From Sporomusa ovata DSM 2662 (GTDB lineage: Bacteria; Bacillota; Negativicutes; Sporomusales; Sporomusaceae), in NCBI RefSeq assembly GCF_000445445.1, contig NZ_ASXP01000005.1:186053-250052 (forward strand): a stretch of 64,000 bases of DNA. The letters run 5' to 3'. Under the pieces are notes generated by a model that worked only from the letters and a program-made list of their open reading frames with translations, was not told the origin of the DNA and did no database searches. Positions within the stretch are counted from its first letter, which is position 1, and every line of letters starts with the position of its first letter. Of this stretch, positions 36,026 through 44,194 are shown piece by piece. Both the position numbers and the translations under genes were made by a program.

Positions 36026-37750
36026 TTATCCCTGTTGTGCTTTTACCAGTTGAGAATAAATGCTCCCGGCAGCAAGCAGTTCTGAATGTGTGCCCATTTC
36101 CTTAAGTTCACAACTGTCCAGTACAACAATCCGGTCTGCAGCCTGAATAGTAGACAGACGGTGAGCAATGATCAGGGTTGTTCGATTCCGGGTCAAACCC
36201 TCTACAGCTTTTTGAATGAATTCTTCACTGACGCCATCCACATTGGAAGTGGCCTCATCAAGTACCAGCACTGTAGCATCCTTTAAGAATGCCCGGGCCA
36301 GAGAAAGCCTTTGCTTCTGACCACCGGACAGCCGCAGACCCCGTTCACCGATCTGAGTTTGGTAACCATCAGGCAATTCCATAATAAAATCATGGGCCTG
36401 AGCCAACCGGGCCGCCTGCTCCACTTCTGCAGTAGTGGCGTCCGGTTTGGCTATTTTTAAGTTTTCCTCCACTGTGCCGTAAAATAGATAAGTGTCCTGA
36501 AATACCACCGCAATCTGGCTGCGGAGAAAAGACAGGGAGTATTCCGTAATATCCCGGCCATCCATAACTATTTTTCCCTGCTGCGGGTCAAAAAAGCGCA
36601 GCAGCAGATTAACCAGAGTTGATTTTCCTGAGCCGGACTTACCAACAACAGCCACAGTTTCTCCCGGATTCAACATAAGATTAATATTATTTAGTGCCGG
36701 CCGCTTGCCATTGTCATACGCAAAGGAAATATTTTTAAATTCAATTGAAGGACAATGTAATTTTTTATTCTCACCAGAACAAGACGAATCCTGAATAGTC
36801 ACAGGCGTGTCCAGAATAGCAAAAATTTCCCGGCCGGCTGCCAATCCCAAAAAACTGCGATGCCAATATGTTACCAAATCATTCATTGGCCTGAAGCATT
36901 CCACCGCTAGAAACAGTATGATAAACAACTCTGTCAGCGGCAATACACCGGTGGCTACCCGCCATGCGCCCAGCCCGGCTGCGAAAATGGCGCAGGCGGT
37001 ACCGACACCTTTTACTACTGTACTATCCAGCAGCATAGTAGATATTCCTTCCATTGAGTGCCGGTAATGTTTCCATGCTTCTCCTGCCAGTTCTTCTCCC
37101 TTACCTAAACTGGCGTTAAATATTTTTAAAGTGGGCAAACCCTGCATAGCATCGATATATTGGGCATTAAGCCTGGCATGGGAACCCCAGTAACTCAGCA
37201 AGACTTTTCTTACCACAGGCCCCATCACCAGTGGGAAAAGAACGGCGGTCATAATCCCTGACAAAACAAGGAGTCCTATCATCCAGTCCATTAGCCAAAT
37301 ATAGGCCGCGATCAACCCGGAGCCGATAAAAGCTACTAATAACTGAGGAATGTAAGAAGTTAAAAGAGGCTCCAGAGATTCCACGCCATCAGTAAGTGCC
37401 GACTGCAGCCCGCCACTGCGGTAACTGATTTGATACGCTGGTCCCAAGTGTAAAATATGCTGAAATAATCTTTGCCGCAAAACACTTTTCAATAACAAAG
37501 CTATTTTTTTTGCATATATCTCATCCAGCCAGTGCAGTATTCCCCTAATCAGCGTCAGTCCCCCGATAAACAGCAGAATACCGCCAAGTCCCTGCAGACT
37601 TTTCGTGAGAAAAATAATATTCAGGCTTTGAGCTAACGCCAGGGCCTGAATCACATAAGCCCCGATAATCAAAAGGCCCAAGCCGGCTTTACCGGCGACA
37701 TGCCAGTAAACTCCCTTTAACAATGAAAACATTCGAAAATAGTAATTCAT
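36026..37750 (-). CDS. ABC half-transporter, exporter fold (YbtP/IrtA-like)
   Basis: 574 residues with a six-helix membrane domain and a nucleotide-binding domain showing GKSGSGKST, LSGGQKQRLSLARAFLKDA and VLDEATSNVD. It starts 88 bases after the TonB receptor gene and ends 19 bases before its partner. No siderophore-interaction domain like that of IrtA is fused at the N-terminus. Together with the receptor and the ECF genes upstream it suggests an uptake route for a metal chelate or tetrapyrrole in a cell with an outer membrane. Confidence 0.88.
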   Translation of the reverse strand: MNYYFRMFSLLKGVYWHVAGKAGLGLLIIGAYVIQALALAQSLNIIFLTKSLQGLGGILLFIGGLTLIRGILHWLDEIYAKKIALLLKSVLRQRLFQHILHLGPAYQISYRSGGLQSALTDGVESLEPLLTSYIPQLLVAFIGSGLIAAYIWLMDWMIGLLVLSGIMTAVLFPLVMGPVVRKVLLSYWGSHARLNAQYIDAMQGLPTLKIFNASLGKGEELAGEAWKHYRHSMEGISTMLLDSTVVKGVGTACAIFAAGLGAWRVATGVLPLTELFIILFLAVECFRPMNDLVTYWHRSFLGLAAGREIFAILDTPVTIQDSSCSGENKKLHCPSIEFKNISFAYDNGKRPALNNINLMLNPGETVAVVGKSGSGKSTLVNLLLRFFDPQQGKIVMDGRDITEYSLSFLRSQIAVVFQDTYLFYGTVEENLKIAKPDATTAEVEQAARLAQAHDFIMELPDGYQTQIGERGLRLSGGQKQRLSLARAFLKDATVLVLDEATSNVDGVSEEFIQKAVEGLTRNRTTLIIAHRLSTIQAADRIVVLDSCELKEMGTHSELLAAGSIYSQLVKAQQG

Positions 37751-37838
37751 TTCTTCCGCACACTCCCTACTTGCCTAATTTCTCATGCACGAATTCTGCG
37801 GATTTATTCAACAACAATTCGTGTATAAATTTTGACAC

Positions 37839-39788
37839 CTATAATTTCAGTTTATAATTGACATGGATAAAACTTCCTGGTAACGAAAGGTCATCGTCTT
37901 TATGATTGAAGAGGTTTTCGATTCCCAGCAGCAGGCTTTGATTTTTCGTGAGTTGCTTTTCCGCGTTTATGTTCCATAGGGTATACGATTTATTGGTAGA
38001 TACAGTGGCAGCCGGTTGGAACCAATAGTCGAGATAAGAATCAACCCACAGGTTGGCAGTCCAGCTGTCTTCCGGATGATAAGAAAAACGGGAAGAAATC
38101 TTATGCCGTGCCCTGTTGTACAGGCGAGCGCCGGTCAAATCATTGGTGGCGTCAAGATAGGTATAATTTGCTGACCAGGATAGCCGGTCAGATAAGGGAG
38201 AGGACACTTCAGCCTCAATCCCCTGGATGCTGGCGCGATTGATATTCTGGAATTCGATTTTCGCCGTATCCACCCAGACTTCGTCAATCATATCCTTGAT
38301 TTTACTAGAAAAATAAGTAAGTTTACTGGACGCTTTGCCGAAATCCCGTTCTACCGATACATCATAAGAGGTTGAATCTTCCGGCTTTAGGTTGGGATTG
38401 CCGACAGAACTGACTAGTTTCCCATTCCTGGTGACATTTAAATTCCGGTATAACTGGTTGGGCGAAGGCACGCGAAATCCCTGGCCGGCATTGAATTTTA
38501 ACCGCCATCCCGGCTCCGGTGTATAGGTCAAACCGATTTTGGGACTAACGTTGTTGTCAAAGCGATTGCTGTCATCATAGCGGGCAGATGTGACCATCAA
38601 CAGTTTTGGTACTATCTTCCACTCATCCTGAAAATAAAGGGCAGAATAATCGGTTTTTACTTCCGAGCCTGTGTAAGTTTTCCCATGATACGTTTTGGTG
38701 AAGGTTCCTTTTCCACTTTGGGTGCCGGTGCCGCGGAACAGTTCCGGGCGGAATTCGCCGCCCAGAGTGAGCAGGTGATTGTCACCTGCCGTTTTGCTAA
38801 TGCGGGCTTCCAGACCGGAGATGGTGCGGTAGCCGTAAGCGGCATTGGTGTACTGCCCGTTGGCGCGGTTTACCGTATCATTGTATTTGTCCCAGATGGA
38901 ATGATACGCGCTTACAAAGAATTCGCCATTGATCAGAAGTTTTTTATAGCTAAGAGCGTATTCACTGCGCTTATTGTCATCATGAATATTGGTACGGATG
39001 GTTCCTGCGAGTGTCTGGGCAATGGCATATTCATGGGTATTTTCCTTCATGTATGAGGTGGTCAGCGTCACGGTTTCCTTGTCGGTAGGATAATATTCAA
39101 ACCGGCTGCTGAAGGTTTTCCTGTTGCCAAAAGGTTGATAGGTAGTGCCATCGTCCTTCAGCGAAGCATCGTTATCAACCAGAGAGCCGGACAGGACTAT
39201 ACTGGTCTTTCCTTGCCGGCCGGAATCATAAGTAAAAGCATAACGCCCCGTTTTATCACCGCTGCGGCTTAAAAACCCCTGATCCAGGTTGAATGTGAAC
39301 GAATTTTCTTTTGATGTTTTGGTAATGATATTGATCACACCGCCGAGAGCATCGGCACCATAGAGTGAGCTGACCGGACCGCGGACAATTTCAATGCGTT
39401 CCACGTTCTCCAGGGAAATCCGGTCCAGTTCATAAAGCGGGTCAGGCTCCGCCGGAATCCTTTTGCCGTCAACCAGGATCATAGAGTAGCGGGCGTCAAA
39501 ACCCCGGACGGAAAGAGATGCCCGCCCATTGGCCCGGGTGATGGCGACACCGGTTGCCGATCCGATAATATCTTTTAGGACATAGGCTCCCTTGGCCTTA
39601 ATCTCTTCGGCGGTAATTACTTCCACGGCGGCTGGAACGCTCTGGGTATTCATTGACGTTCTGGTTGCGGTAACGACGATTTCCGGCATGGCAAAAGAGT
39701 AAGGGTCGATGGCTTCACTGCTTTCCGCAAAACCGTTAGCGCAAGAGCATATCAGAACGGATAAAGCAAGCGAGATTTTTTTATGCAT
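37839..39788 (-). CDS. TonB-dependent outer-membrane receptor
   Basis: 649 residues. Signal peptide to about residue 21, a TonB box region EIVVTATRT near 35-43, the plug domain (VRGFDARYSMILVDGKRIP and VERIEIVRGPVSSLYGADAL) and a beta-barrel ending in the hydrophobic strand SFIHVNYKLKL typical for outer-membrane insertion. The plug resembles the CirA/BtuB group. The ligand is likely a siderophore, heme or corrinoid. It lies 268 bases from the ECF S gene and has its own promoter with two TTGTATGC operators. No TonB-ExbBD genes are in the window. Confidence 0.93.
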   Translation of the reverse strand: MHKKISLALSVLICSCANGFAESSEAIDPYSFAMPEIVVTATRTSMNTQSVPAAVEVITAEEIKAKGAYVLKDIIGSATGVAITRANGRASLSVRGFDARYSMILVDGKRIPAEPDPLYELDRISLENVERIEIVRGPVSSLYGADALGGVINIITKTSKENSFTFNLDQGFLSRSGDKTGRYAFTYDSGRQGKTSIVLSGSLVDNDASLKDDGTTYQPFGNRKTFSSRFEYYPTDKETVTLTTSYMKENTHEYAIAQTLAGTIRTNIHDDNKRSEYALSYKKLLINGEFFVSAYHSIWDKYNDTVNRANGQYTNAAYGYRTISGLEARISKTAGDNHLLTLGGEFRPELFRGTGTQSGKGTFTKTYHGKTYTGSEVKTDYSALYFQDEWKIVPKLLMVTSARYDDSNRFDNNVSPKIGLTYTPEPGWRLKFNAGQGFRVPSPNQLYRNLNVTRNGKLVSSVGNPNLKPEDSTSYDVSVERDFGKASSKLTYFSSKIKDMIDEVWVDTAKIEFQNINRASIQGIEAEVSSPLSDRLSWSANYTYLDATNDLTGARLYNRARHKISSRFSYHPEDSWTANLWVDSYLDYWFQPAATVSTNKSYTLWNINAEKQLTKNQSLLLGIENLFNHKDDDLSLPGSFIHVNYKLKL

Positions 39789-39901
39789 TGATTTTTAACC
39801 TCCTTAGTTTACCTGGTTGTTTTTCTGTCAGTACAGCCACTAGGACAGTATATAAAATTCACGTAGATTTTTCATAACATCATCTATTGGCCTTGGTGTT
39901 G

Positions 39902-39954
39902 TTGTATGCATGGCATACAAAATAGGCTAAATAAATTGCATGCCAGGCATACAA
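39902..39954 (-). promoter_or_regulatory. Two TTGTATGC-N3-GCATACAA operators
   Basis: Perfect palindrome at 39902-39920 (TTGTATGC, spacer ATG, GCATACAA) and a second at 39936-39954 with one mismatch (TTGCATGC, spacer CAG, GCATACAA). Their centres are 34 bases apart, about three helical turns. They lie just downstream of the predicted TonB-receptor promoter, a suitable place for repression. The binding protein is unknown to me. Confidence 0.7.
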
Positions 39955-39970
39955 AAAGTGTAAAAATATA

Positions 39971-39998
39971 ATTATATTTTCAAAGTCTGCATCTTCAA
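39971..39998 (-). promoter_or_regulatory. Promoter of the TonB receptor gene
   Basis: Minus strand TTGAAG (39998-39993), 16-base spacer, TATAAT (39976-39971). The transcript would start near 39964 and carry the two palindromic operators in its first 65 bases. Confidence 0.55.
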
Positions 39999-40055
39999 AC
40001 TGGCAGTGCTGCAGAAATACAAGATCATTTTTATTCAAAATTAAGCAACACCCAG

Positions 40056-40664
40056 CTATTCAACCAGCCCAGCCTTGCGGAAATGCTTGTTAACAACTCG
40101 CAGTCCCAATTTCGCTCCCAGGTAAGCCCCTACTATGTTCAACAAGGCGATTAGGAAAAAATTACCCGTGGTAAAATAACTCAAAAATGTATTTACTGTA
40201 TCCGGCGTTATAGCGACTTTGTTTCCCCGTGAAAGCATATACTCCTGACCAAGAATAAAGAACGGCAAATATATTCCCAGAAACTCGACAAAGGCAAGAG
40301 TAACATATGCCAGGATTATCTCTCCTGATTTTTGGTATTTATTTTTACCGGCCAAAAACTCTGCGAGTAATCCGCCCACAACGCAGCCCACCGCATGATA
40401 AATGCGGCCGCTTGTCATAGCGATAATTGCCAGTACCGCTCCGGAAATCAAAAATACACCTCGCTTTTTTATCTTGACTGCCATCAGCATATAAACAACG
40501 CCCATCGGCAGAAAAGCGACAGCTGAACAGACCAGCAGACCGATTACCGTGGTCCCGGCAACAGTTGCTACGCCGAAGTAAGCGACCATTGCTATGGCAT
40601 TAAAGATCCCCAGGCTGATTAAATCCCTGGATGTTAATTCCGCTTTCTTATTGCATTTATGCAA
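40056..40664 (-). CDS. ECF transporter substrate-binding S component, MptD family
   Basis: 202 residues with about six membrane segments, beginning with SRDLISLGIFNAIAMVAYFG and containing MTSGRIYHAVGCVVGGLLAE, typical of the MptD/Trep_Strep group of ECF S components. S components bind the substrate in the membrane and work with a T protein and two ATPase domains, here encoded just upstream. Members of this group often co-occur with YbtPQ-type ABC pairs. The substrate is not known from sequence; the iron-type control suggests a chelate or tetrapyrrole. Confidence 0.85.
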   Translation of the reverse strand: MHKCNKKAELTSRDLISLGIFNAIAMVAYFGVATVAGTTVIGLLVCSAVAFLPMGVVYMLMAVKIKKRGVFLISGAVLAIIAMTSGRIYHAVGCVVGGLLAEFLAGKNKYQKSGEIILAYVTLAFVEFLGIYLPFFILGQEYMLSRGNKVAITPDTVNTFLSYFTTGNFFLIALLNIVGAYLGAKLGLRVVNKHFRKAGLVE

Positions 40665-40726
40665 AATTTACTCACCTCTCCCTAATATTAAACTATCTGA
40701 CTGCCGTTTATCCCTGGGCCTATACT

Positions 40727-41443
40727 TTAACCCCAAGTGGGCGTTCCGGCTACGGCAATAATAAATAACGCCATTGTCAGGAAATCCCCTGTTCTAAATT
40801 TGATTTCATACAGCACCGTTTTTACCCGGGGACTGTCAATCCCCCTGACCATGGCCGAAGCGGCCAATTCGTCGGCTATTTTATAACTTCTGATCAACAG
40901 GGGAACTAATAAATACTCGATGTTTTTAATCGGATGTAAAATAAACCCAGTAAAGGAAGTATTAATCTTCCTGATCCTCATACTATCCCGCAAATAGCCG
41001 AACTCTTCCCTGATTGTCGGCACAAACCGCAAGGCAACCGCCAATGGTATGATTATTTGCCTGGGCATTGCCAGCTTTTCCATGGCACCTATCAGCGCAG
41101 TTGTGGGCGTGGTTTCCGCTATATAAACTCCCACCATCGCCAGGATAACAAAACGCTGGAAAATACAGACGAGAGTTACCGCCATAATTGTCAAGGAATT
41201 ATTGGCAAACGCTTGGGCCGTAATCTCCAGAAAAAAAACAATAGCAAATATCGTTAAAAACTTTATTGTAGTTAAATAGATTCGCGCCATAAACATCAAG
41301 ACAGAAACGACCGCTACTAATAACAGAACCATCAATGTCTGACTGGAAGCAAAAGCAATAATGCCTGTTAATCCCGCAATAAGCAGTTTTGTTCGCGGGT
41401 CTAATTGAAATTTTCTTTTTTCGCCTGCTGAAAAACCGTTCAT
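40727..41443 (-). CDS. ECF transporter T component
   Basis: 238 residues with about five membrane segments and the two coupling motifs of EcfT expressed as SAMVRGIDSPR (near residue 200) and an earlier REEFGYLRDSMRIRK region. It starts 70 bases after the fused ATPase gene and 62 bases before the S gene in one leftward operon. It couples ATP hydrolysis by the EcfA protein to toppling of the S component. Confidence 0.88.
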   Translation of the reverse strand: MNGFSAGEKRKFQLDPRTKLLIAGLTGIIAFASSQTLMVLLLVAVVSVLMFMARIYLTTIKFLTIFAIVFFLEITAQAFANNSLTIMAVTLVCIFQRFVILAMVGVYIAETTPTTALIGAMEKLAMPRQIIIPLAVALRFVPTIREEFGYLRDSMRIRKINTSFTGFILHPIKNIEYLLVPLLIRSYKIADELAASAMVRGIDSPRVKTVLYEIKFRTGDFLTMALFIIAVAGTPTWG

Positions 41444-41513
41444 TCAGCACTCCTCCTTTCGGTACAAATTCAGGAATCAATCAATCCAATCCTGTGTTAA
41501 AAGCATAAACAGA

Positions 41514-42998
41514 TTATGTAAACAATAATTTCTTTAACCTTGGTTCATTTATTCCCTCCAGTTCAAAGTCATTGGCAATTATCCCGTCCTGCAGATGCAG
41601 TATCCGGCTGCAAATGTTCAGCAAAAACTCATAATCATGGGAAATGATAAACACAAGCTTTCCTTTCCTGGCCTGCTCTGTCAGGAGTTTTACAACTTTC
41701 TTCATGTTTTCCGCATCCAGGCCGCTTGTCGGTTCATCATAAAAAATGACGTCCGCTCCACAAATAATACCGTTCCCTATGGTCAATCTTTGCTTTTGCC
41801 CCCTGGACAGCGCAGCTGGATGACTTTCTTCATACGGCAATAAATCCAACTCGCCGAGCACCTTATGGCATTTTTCCGGCAGGCCTTCCAGTTGCTCGTT
41901 GCCAAGTTCCAACTCCCTTTTCACACTGTCGGAAAATAACTGGTAATCAGAGTCCTGCATAACGAAATACGTTTTTCTCAATCTGTCCTTGGCGCGCAAC
42001 CGCTGGTCATTGAAGGCGATACTGCCACTCTTCTCTTTCAGCAGGCCGGCAAGCACTTTGGCAAGAGTGGTTTTGCCCGCGCCGTTCTTGCCGGTCAGGC
42101 CGATAATTTCTCCTCCCCAGGCTGTAAAGCCGACATTTCTAAGTATCTCTCCTGTTCCTCCGATGCTCTTCCGGTGCTTGTAAGCGAACTCTAGATTCGC
42201 AACCTTCAATGCGATATTCCTGTTTTTGGCAACCCTTTTGGCGCAATATTGGATATCAGCCAGGTTAAAGTGCCTTAGCCCCATCGCCGCCAGCTTTTCA
42301 CTGTTTAAATACTCAATATCAGCGGCAGCATATGTGCCGGTAATTTTGCCCCCATCCATATATAGAATCCTGTCTACCAATTCCCGTAAATAATACAGAC
42401 GGTGTTCTATTACCACGATAGTAGTCCCGCTGTGTTTCAATACCTGTAATATTTTTCCTAACTGATCAATTGATTCAATATCCAGATTGGCGGACGGCTC
42501 ATCCAATACATAGACGCAGGAGTTCATGGCCCGGCATGAGGCGATAGCTATCTTTTGCTTTTCGCCGCTTGACAGTTCAAAAATGCTTCGGTCCCGCAAA
42601 CCGCCAATCTTCAATGAGCAAAAGGCATCGGTTATTCTTTGCAGTATCTCACCCCGCTCCATCCCCAGGTTCTGACATCCAAAAGCCACCTCATCGGTTG
42701 TATTGGTGGTAAAAAACTGGGAGCGGGGATCCTGAAAGACCGAACCGACCTTTTCTCCGATTTCATATAATGCCAGGCCTTTTGTGTTTTCCCCACCGAC
42801 AAATACATCACCGGCCATTATTCCTTCATGAAAATAGGGAATAAGACCATTTATACACTTTGATACGGTGGTTTTGCCTGACCCGCTCCTTCCGGTTATT
42901 AATACAAACTCTCCCTTGTGAATTGTGAAATTTAAATCATCAATATTTTTGCCGCCATTTTTCCGGTAACTATAACTGACGTTTCTAAATTCTATCAT
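41514..42998 (-). CDS. ECF transporter fused double ATPase (EcfA-EcfA')
   Basis: 494 residues from the ATG at 42998, eight to nine bases after GGAGGTG; a TTG ten codons upstream overlaps that site. Two nucleotide-binding domains: first GRSGSGKTT, ELSSGEKQKIAIASCRA and VLDEPSANLD; second GKNGAGKTT, LSRGQKQRLTIGNGI and YDEPTSGLDAE. Fusion of both ATPases is common in MptD-associated ECF systems. First gene of the operon, behind a promoter with a near-perfect Fur box, so iron starvation probably induces it. Confidence 0.9.
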   Translation of the reverse strand: MIEFRNVSYSYRKNGGKNIDDLNFTIHKGEFVLITGRSGSGKTTVSKCINGLIPYFHEGIMAGDVFVGGENTKGLALYEIGEKVGSVFQDPRSQFFTTNTTDEVAFGCQNLGMERGEILQRITDAFCSLKIGGLRDRSIFELSSGEKQKIAIASCRAMNSCVYVLDEPSANLDIESIDQLGKILQVLKHSGTTIVVIEHRLYYLRELVDRILYMDGGKITGTYAAADIEYLNSEKLAAMGLRHFNLADIQYCAKRVAKNRNIALKVANLEFAYKHRKSIGGTGEILRNVGFTAWGGEIIGLTGKNGAGKTTLAKVLAGLLKEKSGSIAFNDQRLRAKDRLRKTYFVMQDSDYQLFSDSVKRELELGNEQLEGLPEKCHKVLGELDLLPYEESHPAALSRGQKQRLTIGNGIICGADVIFYDEPTSGLDAENMKKVVKLLTEQARKGKLVFIISHDYEFLLNICSRILHLQDGIIANDFELEGINEPRLKKLLFT

Positions 42999-43144
42999 GT
43001 GACTTCGCACCTCCGCCGCCGGGCCCAAATACTACTTCTTGTACTCTTTGTCCGGGTTATCTTCTCTCATTTGATACCCTCCCTCAACAATGCTGAACCG
43101 TTATTCAATATTGTTCAAAAAAATAAATTCAGGTTAACTAATAT

Positions 43145-43194
43145 TGATAATCATTATCATATTTATATTATGCCGCATTTCCGTTAATTGTCAA
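43145..43194 (-). promoter_or_regulatory. ECF operon promoter with Fur box
   Basis: Minus strand TTGACA (43194-43189), 18-base spacer, TAATAT (43170-43165). The 15-mer TGATAATCATTATCA at 43145-43159 is a perfect 7-1-7 Fur consensus and lies over the predicted start site. Iron-bound Fur would repress the ECF operon. Confidence 0.85.
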
Positions 43195-43281
43195 GTCCAT
43201 TTTAATAATTAAATCAAACAGTATCTCATGGCAGTCGGCGAATACAAAAGTTTCTTACCAGCCAGTCACAGTTGGAACCTC

Positions 43282-43311
43282 TTGACAACTTAACCAAATC
43301 AGCGCTATATT
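43282..43311 (+). promoter_or_regulatory. Promoter of tetR-2
   Basis: TTGACA (43282-43287), 18-base spacer, TATATT (43306-43311). No inverted repeat overlaps it, so unlike tetR-1 this gene may not repress itself here. Confidence 0.65.
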
Positions 43312-43345
43312 TAAATTATTAATCACAGTAATGCATGAGGAACCT

Positions 43346-43936
43346 ATGGCACAGATATTAAAAGAGGAAATAGAAAAAAAAATATTTCAGGCGGCGATTG
43401 ATGAATTTTATTTAAAGAATTATCAGTCCGCTACCCTGAGAAATATTGCCTGGAAAGCAGGCATTCCTGTCGGGCTTATTTATACCTATTACAAGAATAA
43501 AGCGGCTTTGTTCGACGCCGTTGTCGGCCCTAGTTATCGTTCTTTTCAAAAAATGCTGTCTACAACAAAATCTCCGGACAACCAACCTGGGTTTGACCAA
43601 TTTTTTCAGGCAGAATTGCCTTTTATCTTTAATTTGCTCAAAAATAACCGCAAACCATTTATCATTTTAGTCGATAAAAGCAATGGAACAGTGTACGAAA
43701 ATGCCAGAGAGGAACTTATCCAGCTTACCCAAATTCATATCCAAGCACAATTACAGAATAACCTAATCCACTCTGAAAAAAAAATGGATGACTTATTTTA
43801 TCACATATTAGCTAATAATTTTATGGAAGGCCTGTTCGAGATTGCCAGGCACTATAAGGATGAAGAATGGGCAGCCCATATTATGCATCTCTTTACCCAG
43901 CAATACTTTTACGGAGTAAACTCTTTGGTAAAATAA
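43346..43936 (+). CDS. TetR-family regulator of the MFS/RND locus
   Basis: 196 residues from the ATG at 43346, five bases after GAGGA; the ATG at 43331 has no ribosome site. Helix-turn-helix: IFQAAIDEFYLKNYQSATLR followed by NIAWKAGIPVGLIYTYYKNK. It precedes the MFS/MFP/RND genes on the same strand and is flanked by two operators AATATTGAA-N6-TTCAATATT (43948 and 44098), its probable targets. The half-sites match those of tetR-1 but the spacer is one base longer. Confidence 0.9.
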   Translation: MAQILKEEIEKKIFQAAIDEFYLKNYQSATLRNIAWKAGIPVGLIYTYYKNKAALFDAVVGPSYRSFQKMLSTTKSPDNQPGFDQFFQAELPFIFNLLKNNRKPFIILVDKSNGTVYENAREELIQLTQIHIQAQLQNNLIHSEKKMDDLFYHILANNFMEGLFEIARHYKDEEWAAHIMHLFTQQYFYGVNSLVK

Positions 43937-43947
43937 TTTTTTAACTA

Positions 43948-43971
43948 AATATTGAATAATTGTTCAATATT
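43948..43971 (+). promoter_or_regulatory. TetR-type operator, upstream copy
   Basis: AATATTGAA (43948-43956) and TTCAATATT (43963-43971) with a six-base spacer TAATTG. It lies just after the tetR-2 stop and 46 bases upstream of the MFS promoter's -35 element. Confidence 0.75.
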
Positions 43972-44016
43972 CCATTTTTTTATGCACAAGCCACCCTGGT
44001 TGCTGTAAAAATAAGC

Positions 44017-44067
44017 TTGACATTTTAATGGAAATGAGCATAATGTAAATATTGATAATGAGTATCA
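44017..44067 (+). promoter_or_regulatory. MFS/RND operon promoter with Fur-like box
   Basis: TTGACA (44017-44022), 16-base spacer, CATAAT (44039-44044). TGATAATGAGTATCA at 44053-44067 matches the 7-1-7 Fur consensus with one mismatch and covers the start-site region, so this operon may respond to iron as well as to the TetR ligand. Confidence 0.65.
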
Positions 44068-44095
44068 ATAGCATATGGCTGGCAATTTTTTTCGA

Positions 44096-44123
44096 CTAAT
44101 ATTGAACATTGATTCAATATTAG
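44096..44123 (+). promoter_or_regulatory. TetR-type operator, downstream copy
   Basis: Eleven-base arms CTAATATTGAA / TTCAATATTAG with a six-base spacer CATTGA. Downstream of the promoter and 71 bases before the MFS start. Same half-sites and spacer as the copy at 43948. Confidence 0.8.
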
Positions 44124-44194
44124 TGAGAGCGAAATAACTGTCAGGATGTCCGCGGTATCCGCCGGATAAATTTTGAAAGAAGGTGTCCTAGTTA

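Noticed and set aside
43089..43116. A third TetR-2 operator near the ECF start
   Set aside because: Contains TTCAA half-sites but in the same orientation, so no inverted repeat forms.
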